Below are positions 43,901-57,480 of a stretch of DNA of 64,000 bases, piece by piece. The DNA is from Anthopleura xanthogrammica (taxonomy: Eukaryota; Cnidaria; Anthozoa; Actiniaria; Actiniidae). The position numbers and the translations under genes were made by a program. Each line of letters starts with the position of its first letter. Position 1 is the stretch's first letter. The stretch lies in assembly GCA_964019055.1 (NCBI GenBank), contig OZ025207.1:19431730-19495729 (forward strand). Reading direction: 5' to 3'. Below the pieces are notes generated by a model. The model did no database searches, was not told where the DNA came from, and saw only the letters and a program-made list of their open reading frames with translations.

Positions 43901-46900
43901 CATCCAACATGGCGCCAATGACGTCAAGTGCAAACGAAGAATAGACTTCGTACGAAGTTCTTACTTATTTTTACTTAATTTTTATCTCTTTAGTTGCCAA
44001 CATGGATCAAGATAAAAGACTATGATACATGTTCCGTGAAAGGTAATATTCTTTTGCAATTCAAGTATTAGTTAAATGGAATATTTTTACAAACTCCTTG
44101 CACTAAATACCTCATTACTATACCTGGGGGTCAACTGAAACAGTGAAAATATTAACATCGAAAAGGATTTCAATCCTCAAGAGAAGGGAATTCTTTTGTT
44201 TTTACCTAACTTAGTTTGGGTGGAATGTTTTGTCATTCTAGAACTATGCATCATTCCCCTAAGTACTATTTCTTTGTTTGCCCGCGGTATCGCTTGAAGA
44301 CATTTTTGTTAATACTAATGGTTCCCTTTGGTCAATATTAATATTATCGGGGAAATGGTATATTTCCTTTTGCGAATTTTCAAAAGTATTCAAAGTTCAA
44401 AGTGTAAAAGGGCCTGCCTAAGGTATGATCTTTATATCAAAAAATGAACGATCACTTGAGATTTTCTTTCATAAAGCAAAACACAAACAGCACGCGCTCG
44501 CGTTAAAAGTATATGTTATCACCATTAACGTATATACTGTAGTTTTCAGTATAGACCAAGATGAGGATTAACTCATTAACTACAAAATGAAATTTGTTTA
44601 TCCTTGTGATAAAATAGCCCACTTTTGATATTCTGGTTGAGTGATCACGCACAAAGCAATTCAAGACGAGTCTCCAGGGAAACATTGGAGTAATCCTAAT
44701 ATATCATTTCATTTCCCCGGAGCCTTTCCTTGAATTGCAATGTATGTGATCACTCAGCCAGGATATCCAAAATGGGCTATTGCCTTGTCCTGTGGCAGAC
44801 AAGAAACTGAAAACGAATCCAGTGCGTTCTGGAAGAATTCCACATTGTGATGTACGTGCGACCTGTATATCGGTCCGTTCTTGTGCGCATGTGTCATTCT
44901 TCTTCATGTGACACACGTACGTTGCTTCGTGTGCAATTGCACAACATTAGAACCACACAAAAGCTTCTTATTTTTTTAGACCCTGAACATACCTTCACGT
45001 ACATCACAGTGTAATGGTAATCCTTACTATCCTAGTTGTTTGAATGACTGACAGGCTAAGATTTCTATAGGTCGCCGCATCAAATAAACAGCAGGGATAT
45101 CGCTAGTGTCGCACGTACTTGTCTAAAAGAACATGCAAACCAGCACACAGATTGTGCGCACCTTTGCGCTTTTAACTTTACACGTTTCAAAATGAAGTAA
45201 AACATGAATTATGCCATTAAACTTGTTCTATGATGATGGTGGTGATCATGATGATTAATCATTATCATCGTCCTCCTATATATCATCATCACGTTATGAT
45301 AATAAAGATGGTGTTGATCATTATGATATACATGCAAATGTTTCGATGTAATTTCTTACAATCTGATTTCAATGAAATACTTTTGGTGGACTGTATCAGT
45401 ATTTTGATTCCGAGTCTGTCAGCGAATTATTAACGCAGAAAACCAAACGACTGTATTATCAGTATTGCGCATCCTTGCTTAAATAGATATAATTGAACAA
45501 TTTGAGGTATTCAATATCACTCATTGCAGTAGATGCCCATCGGATGATGATGACGAAAATATTTCTGAATCACAATTAATCATGAAAAAAGTTCTTCTCG
45601 TCATCGACTTTCTTACTAAAATTGAACCCTCTTTGAATATTTGGTAAAAAGGACAATAATGGCATATACGCAATTACAAGTTCAACGTCTATCCTGTCAT
45701 CACACCTTAACCTTCTTAGCTTTTCAGTTATTGACCTCATCTGGAGTGAATACTATTAATGTCTTGCGCACGTCGCAATTAGATTGCGGTATTCGAGCGT
45801 TCATTTTACTCGACATTCCGATAAACCGAGTCATTTACTACTACCGGATGAAAATTCCAAACATAGATGAATATATATTTGCATGCCGGAAATCATTATA
45901 ATTATAAAATAGTAAAATAGTTCGAAGATTTAATGTCACTTTGTCAGGTGTCTTAGGTTAGAAGAACTATTGTACAGTTAGAGGTACGAGTCAATATAGA
46001 CCCCAAAAAGTAATCCAAAACTCATCCTCTACCTGGAATAATTAGAATCTTAAACAAAAACTTAATACAAGAAAATATTTGACATCATTGAATTTTGATT
46101 TGAACCAAAAATGACGTCACACTTTAAATGTTTTTTTCCGGAACACGTGACGTCATGCTTTACATCGCTAGGGTATGAAATGGAACCTTCCGTCCGTGGT
46201 GTAACGTTCTATTCATTTCAGACCACGTGTCATTTATGTATTTTTTTCTGTTAACCCTTGAGAAAATTAGTGTTTATGTTTAAATATGCAGTATACTATT
46301 GAACTCCTTGACGTATCTCAAAACATTCAATACTTTTCGATACACTTTGTGTAATTTTAAAAATGCAAAAAATACTGACAAAATTTCAGAAAGTTATGAT
46401 CTCTGTCGAAAGGTGTGAATAGTAATGTTTTAACAAATGTCATGAGATCCCGTTTTCGCCGTTAGTGGCGCACGAAAGAAAAAATATTAACCGCATCGCT
46501 GGTTGACTTAGATCCGAATCCACTGACATGATTTGAATTTTAGTACTTGTAATTTTATGCGTTGATCTTAATATGTAGCCTCCTTCGCAGACGTTCTTAG
46601 GGTCACGTCGTCACGCAACTCGTTGCGTGACGACCCTAAGAGCGTCTGCGTAGGAAGGTACTAAATGTGCGGACTACAATTAAACCACTTGTATATTGGA
46701 GAAGATTTCTTAATGACGGTGAAACGGCACAGCACGGTCAACGAGATTATTTCTCATGTAATAAAATGTTCGTCACAGTCACGATACCAACACGCCACCG
46801 GCTCTGCTCAACCTTGTTAGACCCGCCACACGCTAAGCTTACAACTGTGTTTCGTTCAACTACGCGGGATACTGAATATCTGTTGCCCTTGAATGACTTT

Positions 46901-49900
46901 GAATGTCCTTCTCTTCCATCAATGTTACAGTACCTACAATCTTTGACAAAACTAGTCGAGACAGTAAGTGTTTTCGCGGTGTATAGTATTTCTCAAACTC
47001 ATGTATCTCCAAAAAAAGAACTTGCTGGTAATCCTCCCCTCCCCCCTCGATTCAATGTTGCTCCAGAAGGATTGCCAAGATGCCGGCAGTGATTTTTGAT
47101 CGCAACCAAAATTGTGTAGTGGGGGGAGGGGGAGGAAGGAACGAGATTTGCGTGTGTATGCTATGAAATCTGTCTCAACAGTTTTGTCCAAGATTGTAGA
47201 TTGTAAGATTATTTTAAGTCAGGTCAGAAGTCAAACATTCTCTAGTCTAACATCAATTATCATGCACTTCGAAAATTAAAAAAAATATATGACAAGTTGT
47301 TTTTAAAAAAGTTGTACTGTTGCCAGGAATCGAACATAAATAATTCTAAAAAAAATTCTCCCTCCGTCATCAGACTGTCTCAATTAAAACTTCTATCAAT
47401 ATGGTAATTCCAAAAAAAGAGCGCATTCCTTAACAAGGAATCGACTGGGTTTTTTTTTAGACTTTTCCTCATAGTTTTACTCCAGTTTCAGCTCTTTGTC
47501 ATCCACACCGTCATGGAACTACTCTATTTAAATAACAGCGTAACTTTCGCCGGAAGGATGTGAAGAATTTCTCGTAATCTACTAACTCGCTTAGCGATAT
47601 GTATGGTTAACCATAAAAATGATTTAAATAGTTTCGTAAGAGGAAAAAAATAAGCTAAACATATTTGTGATGCTTTGGATTTATGTAGCGAAAAGATTAG
47701 TCATTGATCGATCGACATGTGAGAAAGAGATTAGCCACTCGTGATCACTCATCTATATAGTATGCTTGAGCGTACAGTATTTCGCATCTCATGCAGTTAT
47801 CGATAAGGCCCTATGTCCCACGAGGCGCGAGGAGGATAGGTAACAGTTATCGATACTAAAATATACTCAGTGATACAGGGATAACTCTATCTGCGCTGGC
47901 TCCAAAATATTCTTCCTATATTTACGGTAAAACGAACCTCTATTCAGTGGACGCCTCTATTAAGCAGGCATCAGGCAAGACCAGGCAAGGTCGCGAAGGG
48001 GTCCGCTTAACACTGGTGGCCACTAAATTATATGTAGCTAAAAGCTTTCATCGTCTACTTGACTTTATTCGATTCGTATCATCACATAAAAGTATTCAGT
48101 ATCGCTGCGAAGACACTTAAAACCTTTAATTGCAAGATTTGACTGGGCGTAGCGCCGAAGCAGTCGGCCACGTGATGTACACGTGCCCTTCAAGGTTATG
48201 GAACTTACCTCACAGCTCGATGCCCTTTATAATAATACATATCAGTATATTGCCAATTAAAAGCCAGGATTGTGTATGTAAAGGTTAAGTGAGACTCAGC
48301 TGGGACAAATCTCACGAGATTCGAAAACCGATCTCGGGCTCCCTGTGTATATACGAGTACTCCAAGTACTAATATTACTTTAAATAACCATAGATTGATA
48401 AGATTAGTATTGTTAAACAGGACACTTACATAAACCAAATCGGAATGTGTAAAAAACAATTACCACCATGAAATAAAATTTGCGGTAATGGGCCCGGAAC
48501 AAACGTTGTAACTGCGTCGGCGGATTCCACCTCCCTGATAAAACTCAATACACTGTATAAAGTTGGACCGCTGTTCTTCTTGCTTTAACATCCCGTAAAT
48601 AAAGTCCGTATATACCTTATTAATTCCAATTTACGACCTTCCTAAAGTTAACGACATACGGAAGCGACTATGATATAGTACTTTGAGGTGCACAAATGTT
48701 TTTGTTTTACCAAAAGCTCAGTGCTAAAAAAAACTACGTCTCGGTGCTATAGTTAAAAAAAAACAACAGGTATTCGATCCTTACTGAAAGTGTCGCGTAT
48801 TTCAAAGTAGGTATTCAAACGTTGACACTCCGGGATAGAGAAATCAGGATATTCAGTTGTGTCATGAAAAACGCTCGTTTGGCAAAAAGCCGTCAAATTA
48901 ATTTCACATAGGGCAGAACCCGCGTGAATTGTTGTAAATTTTAACCATATTTAGGAAAAAATTCTTTACGTTCGCTAAACTTATATTACCCCTTTATCCC
49001 GCACTGATTTTAGCAAACGAACTTGACCGTCGTGGTTGCAATTAGCTAGAGTCTAGTATTTCCACAGAATACTGTCTAGAAATCTGCTGATAGTGTATGT
49101 TTTTTCTGTCGACTGTCAGTACGGTACGCCTTTTGACTTCACCTGGGTAGGTGAGTTCTTGTCTCTACGTGTCGGATTCAGGATCTGTTGGGACTTGTTG
49201 GTCGTAAATAGAGCTACATATATGTTTAAATAGCGTATTTCCTTGGCAAATGTATATGAATTATAAAATGGCCTGAATTTTTAAGAAGAAATTAAAAAGA
49301 AAGGAGTCGCGTTTGGTATTCAGTTGGTTAACAGTAATCTTAGATAATGAGCCCTTTTTTTTTTGTAGAACTCTTCAATATTACGATATTATGGTGTGAT
49401 TACAAACACGTTAAGACCAAACATAATCAAAACGTAATCAAAATATACTTCACTCACCGCCGCAATCCTTTCTGAGGTTATAACACTGATAGGTTTGAAG
49501 AGTATGAGCATCGAAGCCAAAAAAATACGGCGAGTCACTGCCAGCATAGACCTTGCCTTTCATGTTCATCACGCTTACAGAACAGTTGTCAGTTCTTTCA
49601 GGAGGAACGAAAAGAGAGAAGAAGCGAGCAAAAATATTCTTGCATGGATCTGGTGGGATTGGGGTACCAAATTCTGCCATTGCTATCCCTCTTTTCTGTT
49701 CTCCTCGGAGAAAAGCCTGGCTTCGCAAGTGGCGACTTGTATAAGTAACTTTCCCATCTTCTATGGAATAGCTGTGGAGCATCCCAAGCCCATCGAACCA
49801 ATGATTATAAGCGTCATTTCCAATTTCGTACAATGCCGGTCCGTTGCGTAGTAAACATCCTTTTATCCATTTTGGAACTTCACCGACGATTTGCGCATCC

Positions 49901-49944
49901 ACTGGGATGGCTTGCTCTGGGACGGTCCTGAATAGCTCGTCCAT
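40983..49944 (-). CDS. Carotenoid-cleaving oxygenase, BCO/RPE65 family
   Basis: Four minus-strand exons: 49458-49944, 42606-42908, 41676-42157 and 40983-41276, phases consistent, 521 aa (family about 520-550). All four iron-binding histidines are in their usual contexts: PHPH (about 173), YYHSF (about 234), FHHVN (about 304) and LHGMF (about 500). Other family landmarks are LLRNGPALYEIG, YNHWFDGLGMLHS, FTDNC-like RTDNCSV, INYRFFNGKPYRYVYG and EDDGVIVSAVV. Known family role: non-haem iron cleavage of carotenoids or, in RPE65, retinyl ester isomerisation; which one here cannot be told. I see no palmitoylation-type PDPCK change: PPDPCKNIF is present, as in BCO and RPE65. Intron 1 is 6.5 kb and full of MITEs. 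ATG 49944 matches the usual family start. Confidence 0.93.
43838..43925. mobile_element. Short palindrome in BCO-like intron 1
   Basis: CATGACGGCCATGTTGGATGAT and ATCATCCAACATGGCGCCAATGACGTC-type arms are inverted around an AT-rich centre. Confidence 0.6.
44611..44783. mobile_element. Palindromic MITE (AATAGCCCACTTT family), copy 1
   Basis: Left AATAGCCCACTTTTGATATT..CTGGTTGAGTGATCAC, right GTGATCACTCAGCCAGGATATCC..GGGCTATT. Shares CCCCGGAGCCTT and TTGAATTGCAAT with 51,244-51,369. Confidence 0.75.
46578..46659. mobile_element. Compact hairpin element in BCO-like intron 1
   Basis: Two arms of about 40 bp back to back: CCTCCTTCGCAGACGTTCTT..CGTCACGCAA and TTGCGTGACG..AAGAGCGTCTGCGTAGGAAGG. 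Confidence 0.8.
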
Positions 49945-49982
49945 ATTGAACGAAGTAATTTATAATTAATCCCACTATTCTT

Positions 49983-49991
49983 GCTTATATA
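49983..49991 (-). promoter_or_regulatory. Possible TATA box of the BCO-like gene
   Basis: Minus strand reads TTATATAAG about 40 bp upstream of the ATG at 49944. The spacing would leave a very short 5' UTR. A sequence match only. Confidence 0.35.
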
Positions 49992-51243
49992 ATAACCCCT
50001 ATCTCTTGCTGTGTGGAGCCGAATCAACTGTGTGTTCACACCTGAGCCTGACAGTTTTCTCTGGTGCTGATTCAGTGGTCACATTCCATAAGCCACGTCA
50101 CATTTCAATAGTTGAATCCTATTTCCTTTATTGGATGCTGAGTGATCGGTGCCCGGCCAGCCTCGCACCTGTTATGCGTGTTACAGCATTGACCAGCGGT
50201 CTAACGCGCGGGACCTCAAAACTGTTTAAAGTGAGATCTCTTCAGCATGAGGTCTCACAAGGAGAACTTGTGGGGACCACACTGCTAATCACATGTTCAT
50301 TTTGCGCAATTCTTAACTGATTTCTCAGTTGCCGTGGATATACATCGATAAATGTACCCTTGCATATTTGTAGAGGCTTGCGTTAGCTAGTTGGCTATGA
50401 CTAACTTCCATAAGTTCCTGTTTCCTTCCCGACAGGACGTGGTTAAAGTGCGCACTTTTTGACAAGCCGTGAGAAAAAGGAAGTTTGCCCGCTTGCGTAC
50501 GTTCAGGGAAGCCTGTTATTAACATGCTAAGTACTAATTAATCTCGTTGCCAAAAAAAAAACTTTAATAAATTAGTGAAGCTGCTATTTTCTATTCTATT
50601 CTGTTCTATTTCCATAAAATTGGACTTGTACAAAAGGTTGTCTTGCGATATTTGAGTACTGACTTCTGCATCAGAGCCTTAGAATAGAAACACGAAATTT
50701 GATAAGTTTATATGTTGGATGACCTAAATTTTTGTTCAACAAATGTCTTAAAATTTCAGTATTAAATCATAAATATTAACAGCACGTGACGGTGACTGGT
50801 GCTGTCCTGAACTACGCTTAGATAGTATTTCAATGATTGCTATAGTTTTTATTCGTGAGAAAATCAATCATAAAATATAGGCACAATATTGTTTGAAACA
50901 TCTTCAGAGCAACAGATTTTCTTCAAAGGTTTACGAGCCTTCTTGCTCATCGGCTGTTAATACTTTGTCGAAAAATATTGTGAAATAATGATTCTGACTT
51001 GAAGGTCAAGCGAAATGCTACCCGTTGGAGTAATGACGACGTAATGATGACGTACTTCCGGTCACATTTTCTTCTCCTCGTCATCCTCCCTCATAAGATT
51101 TTGATTTTGAATGGATGAGTTTTTGCACGATAGATAAGCTAATCTATCAAACTGATCTGAAATAACAAAGAAACTCGAGAAAAAATATATTTATTAATCT
51201 ATGAATCATAGAAATTGGGCTTCCTGTGGTAAATCAAAGTACA

Positions 51244-51369
51244 GTAAAATAGCCCACTTTCGATATTCTGGTTGAGTAAATTGAATATATTAGGATTACT
51301 CGAATGTTTACCCGGAGCCTTGTCTTGAATTGCAATCAACCAGAATATACGAAAGTGGGTTATTTTAGT
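51244..51369. mobile_element. Palindromic MITE (AATAGCCCACTTT family), copy 2
   Basis: AAAATAGCCCACTTTCGATATTCTGGTTGA at left is inverted at right as TCAACCAGAATATACGAAAGTGGGTTATTTT. Confidence 0.8.
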
Positions 51370-51989
51370 ATCTTGTTTCCTTTTAACGCGTTAAATCTTA
51401 TTTGAAAATCTTCATCTAAAGGTTTTCACCCCCGCATCAAAACCACTATTTTACACCATATTGCGTGCTTCCTGAGTTCAATATAAGACGTCGATACCAG
51501 CCAAGGTTGTATCAATCATTACTACAGAAAACTTCCATGCCATTTTGGACTATCTCCATGACATGTTTCGTCGTTCATAGCCATTTTCCGTGAGACCTAG
51601 TTTCCTGGGGAAGTACGACATTTCTCTTAACTTTTCGTGTATCGGCATGCATGTTGAAGTGCACGAGGTTTTACCGCCTTCTGTCACGGCAGGGTTCGAT
51701 GCACACGGAATGCAAACATTTTCCCTCACAGCACTATACTATATACTATATATATATATACTATAAGGATTAAGCAAAGAAAAGGTATCAAAATTTTTGT
51801 TAAGAGTAAAATTATATTTATACTTATGTAAAATATTCGAACCATTCTTTACCCATTCTACTATAATCACGAAAAACTGGTCGTTTACGTCATCGCGTCG
51901 TTATAATATAAACTCGCCATAATTTTCTTTCTCATCTAATTTCTGACCTCTGATTTCTGGCATCATGTTTAAGTTGAGTCTATTAGGTT

Positions 51990-52140
51990 TCTCCCTTGAT
52001 TCGAGGATTTTTCTCGGGGTTCTTTGGCAGGTTCGGTTTTCCTCACTCCACAAAAACTAACACGCTAAGTTCCAATTCGATATTTGAATTAGCCGTGCCC
52101 TGACTTTGATCACTCCAGAGGTTGTTGCAGGGTTCGACTG
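51990..52140 (+). mobile_element. SINE body fragment
   Basis: Contains TTTTTCTCGGGGTTCTTTGG and GGTTTTCCTCACTCCACAAA, like the 33.4-kb SINE body, and ends in the CAGAGGTTGTTGCAGGGTTCG word that is the unit of the 27.4-kb VNTR. Confidence 0.6.
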
Positions 52141-52570
52141 AAAATTTGATAGTTCATTTTTATTGATATAAAGTTTAAAACAAATCAAAGATAGAAAGTA
52201 CTACTTTGTTTGCATACTTCAGCTGAGGACTATTACGCCCTGATAAGAATATTGCACCCTGATGAAAATACACCTATTTGGTTATCCACAACTATAATTA
52301 CCAGCCCCAACCTATCTAAGGAATGTGAAACACTACGCTCTTAGGTTTATCCATGATATAGGATGCGACACGGGTAAAAAAAGAAATAATAACCAGGAGA
52401 ATGATTTGTGGTCTAAAATATGAAATATTTTAATAAACAAATAAAACAGCTTTTTCCGTGCTCCGTTCAGTAATAGAGCACGCAGGAAGTGACGTAAGCA
52501 CGAAAGAAGTGTGAGGAGAAGCACGAGCAGTAGGCGAGTGCTTTCGGCGCTTCCTAAGTGCTTTATTTAA

Positions 52571-52755
52571 GGAATAAAAAACAGTTTTCCGTGTATTATA
52601 CTCTGATAAAGACACGCGGGATGTGGAGAGAACACGAGAGAAGCGTAGGAAACCACGACGCGTAGCGGAGTGGTTTCCAGCTTCTCAAGTGTTCTCTCCA
52701 CATCCCAAGTGTTTTTATCAGAGTATAATACGCGGAAAACTGTTTTTTTTATTGC
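52571..52755. mobile_element. Palindromic MITE
   Basis: About 75-bp arms: AATAAAAAACAGTTTTCCGTGTATTATACTC and the inverted GAGTATAATACGCGGAAAACTGTTTTTTTTATT. Weakly related half-copies flank it (52,440-52,560 and 52,880-53,040). Confidence 0.8.
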
Positions 52756-53390
52756 TTTTATAAAATAACTAGCGCTCAAATGCTTTTAAGAAGCAGAGAG
52801 AGAGAAAAATAGCGCGAGCATGTATTATACTCTCATAAAACATGGCTTTTTGACCAATCAGAGCACGCGTAATATCAAAGTTATTTTATAATACTGAACA
52901 AAGCATAGAAAAAGCTGTTTCATTCTTTTTATTATATAGAAAGGAAAAACTTGTTGTAGTTTTCAATGCTTTTTTCTTACATTTCTTTACAAAGTTTGCA
53001 GCGCGCGCGCGGATGGCGTCAGCAACCGTGCTCCGTTCACTACCCGCAGCTGAGTAGACCTTCAGAACCAATTCAAGGTCAACCAATCAGAATTGAGGAT
53101 TCGACATTATATTTTGATTAGCATTTCCCATTATTCTCCCGAGAGAATTTATGAAATACTTATTCTTCCTTCTTTAAATTAATCATAAACGCTAGTCGAA
53201 CTTTATAATTCAATCAACAAGAAAAGTCTACATCGTATACTCGAAAAATGCTCGAAAAATGCTAACCAAAAATAGTGACCCATAATTCCTTTCGAGGAAG
53301 GCAATCAACTCAGATGGTAATAAAGCACAGTTCTCGACCAATCAGCGCGCGCGTACTATCCAAACTATATATTTAACAATTAGTCCTCGA

Positions 53391-53475
53391 GTCCGAATGG
53401 TCTACGAGTCAATAGCCCATGAGGCTGAAGGCCGAATGGGCTATTGACTCGTAGGCCATGAGGGCGAGAGGTCTA
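53391..53475. mobile_element. Compact hairpin element
   Basis: GTCTACGAGTCAATAGCCCA and TGGGCTATTGACTCGTAGGC are inverted around GGCTGAAGGCC. Confidence 0.7.
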
Positions 53476-54003
53476 ATTGTTTTAGTAAAAACCTACTAAT
53501 CGGTCCAATAAAAGGATGCAAAAAGTTTTGGATTTTGCTTTAAATATTTTTTTTTTTTGGTTTTCAAAACCGGCGCTTTTCACTACTAGAGGTCTATCAC
53601 TAATAGACCCCTAGTAGCTCAGCCAATCACAGGGCTCGACTGGTGATAGACCATTAGTAGGTTTTTTCTAAAACAAAAATAGTTATCCATCATTAATAAA
53701 GGTCTATTAATGAAGATACTTTAAAAAGACCTCACTAAAGCTATTCTTGCGTTATATATGTCATATACAACGTAATGCAATCCTTTTAGATCTAATCCAA
53801 TAATACTTCCGCCCCTTCACATGATTTCCAGATAATACATCTATTTATATTTTCCTAGTCCAGATTTAGCCTGAAAAAAACTGAAACAAAAAACAGATTT
53901 GCTCTCCATGCTATCCATTAGGGAACACGTACCAGATAAAAAAGACAATTACTGAAAAATCATCATGCTGTGTATTGAACTTTGAGCACGTACCAAATGC
54001 TGA

Positions 54004-54188
54004 CAATAGACCATTTTCGAGATGCGCGAGCGCTTTCAAAAATATCGCAGGCGCAGACACGAAAAAGAGGCATTTTCGGGCAAGATCATATCATGCGCGC
54101 TATTGGCTCTGCCCGAAAATGCCTCGAAATCATGTACGCGCCTGCGATATTTTTGAAAGCGCTCGCGCATTTCGAAATTGGTCTATTG
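54004..54188. mobile_element. Palindromic MITE
   Basis: Arms of about 55 bp: CAATAGACCATTTTCGAGATGCGCGAGCGC at left and GCGCTCGCGCATTTCGAAATTGGTCTATTG at right. The arms continue inward with GGCATTTTCGGGCA mirrored as TGCCCGAAAATGCC. Confidence 0.85.
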
Positions 54189-54729
54189 CATGAGACATGG
54201 CGGCCAGGTCATATCAATAGTCTCCCTTGCATCATTAATTTCAGTCACAGATCATCCCGCTAATAATGGCGGCTGCTAGGATAAATTGTCCTCATCAGTT
54301 TTTGTGGGAAAGGATGCATGTATACTTCACTAAATTGTATGAAATGCCATAGCGCGTTTTTCTTTTACCAAGAATCTATTAGGAAGAGGCACATCACAAG
54401 GAAAGCCCTCAGGCATAGCTTCCCTTGATTAGAGAATGCTTTGACTACGAAACAACGAAATATTAATCTTGGCAAATACGCTTTCGTTTTTAAGCCATTT
54501 CTTCGGAGCCGAGAAGAGTTATCCGCTAAAGTTCTCTTGAAACCTCTTCGAGTTTTAGTCACTTACATGCGACACTCAGAAAAACTCATGGCTTTTAAGG
54601 GATTAGTGTAATTCTTTTTAACATTTAACTCATTCCGAATTTCAACCTGTTAACATTTATTCAATATAGATCAGAAGTTTTTTGGCGCTGGATTGCATGT
54701 ACACGTTTTACATGACAACCCTGCTTTGC

Positions 54730-54734
<5 letters not shown>

Positions 54735-54817
<83 letters not shown>
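54735..54817 (+). repeat. CT dinucleotide microsatellite
   Basis: About 41 perfect CT units. Confidence 0.98.
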
Positions 54818-54819
<2 letters not shown>

Positions 54820-55329
54820 GTAGCCGGGCTAGGAGAGAGAGCATCGAACCCATGGCTCATTAGCATTAGCAGCGTACACCACCTGCGTTTCCTATTAACA
54901 GAGAAAATAATTTTCTTTTCAGATATATGAAAAAGCCATCATAAAAGTGGATAAATCGGTTGGGAAAAAAAATTATCACATACATACGTTTATGGTCGGC
55001 GATCATAAAAGGTATGTAAAATTAGAATTGATGTTAGTTTTCAAGAAAAACAAGAAAAAGAAAAAAATATCAAATACACGACGGCCACGTATACGTCAAC
55101 AATAATGAGTTTTCGTTTGAAAACGCCGGCAAACTTTTCAATGAATTTTAGCCTAACGGCCACACTAAAACGATTGAAAATGCATTAAGACGCTAAGTCT
55201 CCAAAGTAGAGACTTTTGAGAACAGAAGCCTATGGTATTTATAGTGTGGACAGCGAAAAACGGAAGCCATTGAGTGTTACAAATATGCAATATTTGTAAC
55301 TTTCAAAGGCCGCGGTTATTCAGTTCCCG

Positions 55330-55765
55330 GGTCCCCCTAGATTAGAGGGTCTCGTTGGGGTTAACCGTTAGCCGTAAATCGGCTCAAAAATTTAGCCGTT
55401 AGGCGTAAAAATGGAAAAAAATTAAGCGTTTGGCGTAAAACGTCTAAAAAAATGTAACCGGCGTAATTTTTTTTATAGTCATGGTTTTTGAGACTCGTCT
55501 TTGTCGAGATCTCTTACCAAGACTGATGTAATGTTATGCAATCATCACAGAATGCTCAGAATGTGTTTTTAAACAATGTAAATCGATCATTAATCTTTTA
55601 AAACGATGGAAATTAATTTTTAACTTTTAAAACAATGGAAATTAATTATTAAGAGTTTTGGCAACCGTAAAGGGAAAAAATTTGCAGTTAGACATAAAAA
55701 AGCCAAAATTTTAACTAAGTAAAAGCTACCACCCCATTGAGACCCTCAGATTTGCCTCCCCACTC
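55330..55765. mobile_element. Inverted-repeat element with CCGTTAGCCGTAAA words
   Basis: Ends TAGAGGGTCTCGTTGGGG and CCCCATTGAGACCCTCAGA are inverted. Near the left end GTTAACCGTTAGCCGTAAAT and variants repeat several times. Confidence 0.65.
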
Positions 55766-57260
55766 AAAACTATCCTCCTTGGTCCCTGAAAAAGGAAATC
55801 AAACATCGAAAAAAATAAGAGGCCGATGAAAAAGGGAACTGAATATTTTAAAATCTAGTTATTTTTTCGAAATCTCCACATCATTAACTCAGCCCGGCGG
55901 GGACTCGTTTTTCTAAGATAAGATAGAATAATTAATGTAGCATATTAAGTATCTCGACTTTTGCTTTTATCTACAGTTCAACAAAGGTTAATTTATACCT
56001 GGAATATATTATCTGTCTCTCTGGTACACTACAAAGAGCACCGGAAGGAGAGGACAACCAAGGAACACGGTGCTGAAAAGTGTTGCCATCTTTACCGCAC
56101 GTACCTGACTTCTTCGAGCTGAATTTATCCAAATCGTTGTTCAGGTAAGACTAAATTATTCAGACTTTAAGACACAGGAAAGAAAACCAGAAATTTAGTT
56201 ATGTTCCTGGGTTAAAAACGACCGGGAATATGTGTTTAATCCCTTCGTTTGTGTTTCTGTGCTCGTTAAATTGCTTTTTAATTTGCTTTCACCTGCCATA
56301 CACCGATTAGAAATCGATAAATTTTCAACTTTAGTTCGGTGTTTTTCTGATCAAGATTTTATGCGACGACTTTAGTTTTCAGCTTTAGTTGGTGCTTTTC
56401 TGATCAAGGCTTGTTTCGCCTCGAGACAAATGAAACAGAAATTACAGACGGAAAAATTATGTTTTTTATATATTTTTGGTGGTTCAACTCGCTATCGCTC
56501 CGTTTTTTCTGCGTCTCTCGCTTCGAGTCCAGGATTTAGCAGACTTTAATAACATCGACGTCTGGTTATCCGGGCAGATCTAGACGGTAAGAAAATGTTC
56601 TTTGCTTTACGAGTTATTGTTTACTTCTCCCATTGATCGATGCCTGGTGTTTTGACAGTATTTTTTCAGCTGTAGGAACCATCGCGCAGCTGTAAGGTAG
56701 TCGTCGCATAAAGCATGGTGAAAGATTTTCAAATTTAATCTGTGATGAATGGTGACCGCAAAGTCGGCAGAAAACAATACAGGCTTTTGTATCTTGTTTT
56801 TGCGTCTCATATGTCTCATATTTTAGTTTTACTTGTATCTTTTACTTGTGAATTTATTTAAATATATCTTTATGACTGGCACATCAACCAGGGCTGTTTA
56901 CACTGGCATTTTTCGCTTGTATACACAACAATTAACCGAAAATCTTCAGACAACAATACGAAAAGCGTATGACTGATTTTAAACCCCAGCCGCACTTAAT
57001 CTTAATGAATTTATGAAGTGAGAATAGAGAAGTAGGCACCTTTAACCTTTCTGACTGGTTTAGGTTTAGACATTTTTACTTGGATACCTGTGGTAGGGAT
57101 ATTTGTTTGTTTGGACACGATCAGTGCAGATGAGGATCCAAGAATGTTTTCTTTGGTTTCAACCGGTTTATGTGCATCTTTTAGTACTAACGATACTTAT
57201 GTAAGTTGCTGCCTTTGCATTTGATAAAGGCATGTTCGACTTCTTTGATGAAGACATGTT

Positions 57261-57480
57261 CAATACTCCCGTTTCGAGTTCTCTTTTACGCTGTGTTAGC
57301 CTCAAAACCGTGTAATATATTCTTTTATTCAGTAACAGCCCGTGGAAATTCAAGAGATCTGTGTGTAAAGAAGACAATAAAAATACTTTGAAATTTCACG
57401 AGTTTTATCTAAATTTCTGCATAATTTACGCACAATTGAGGCTAACACAGCGTAAAAGAGAACTCGAAACTGGAGTATTG
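57261..57480. mobile_element. Palindromic MITE
   Basis: Near-perfect arms of about 43 bp: CAATACTCCCGTTTCGAGTT..GTGTTAGCCTC and GAGGCTAACACAG..AACTCGAAACTGGAGTATTG. Confidence 0.85.
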
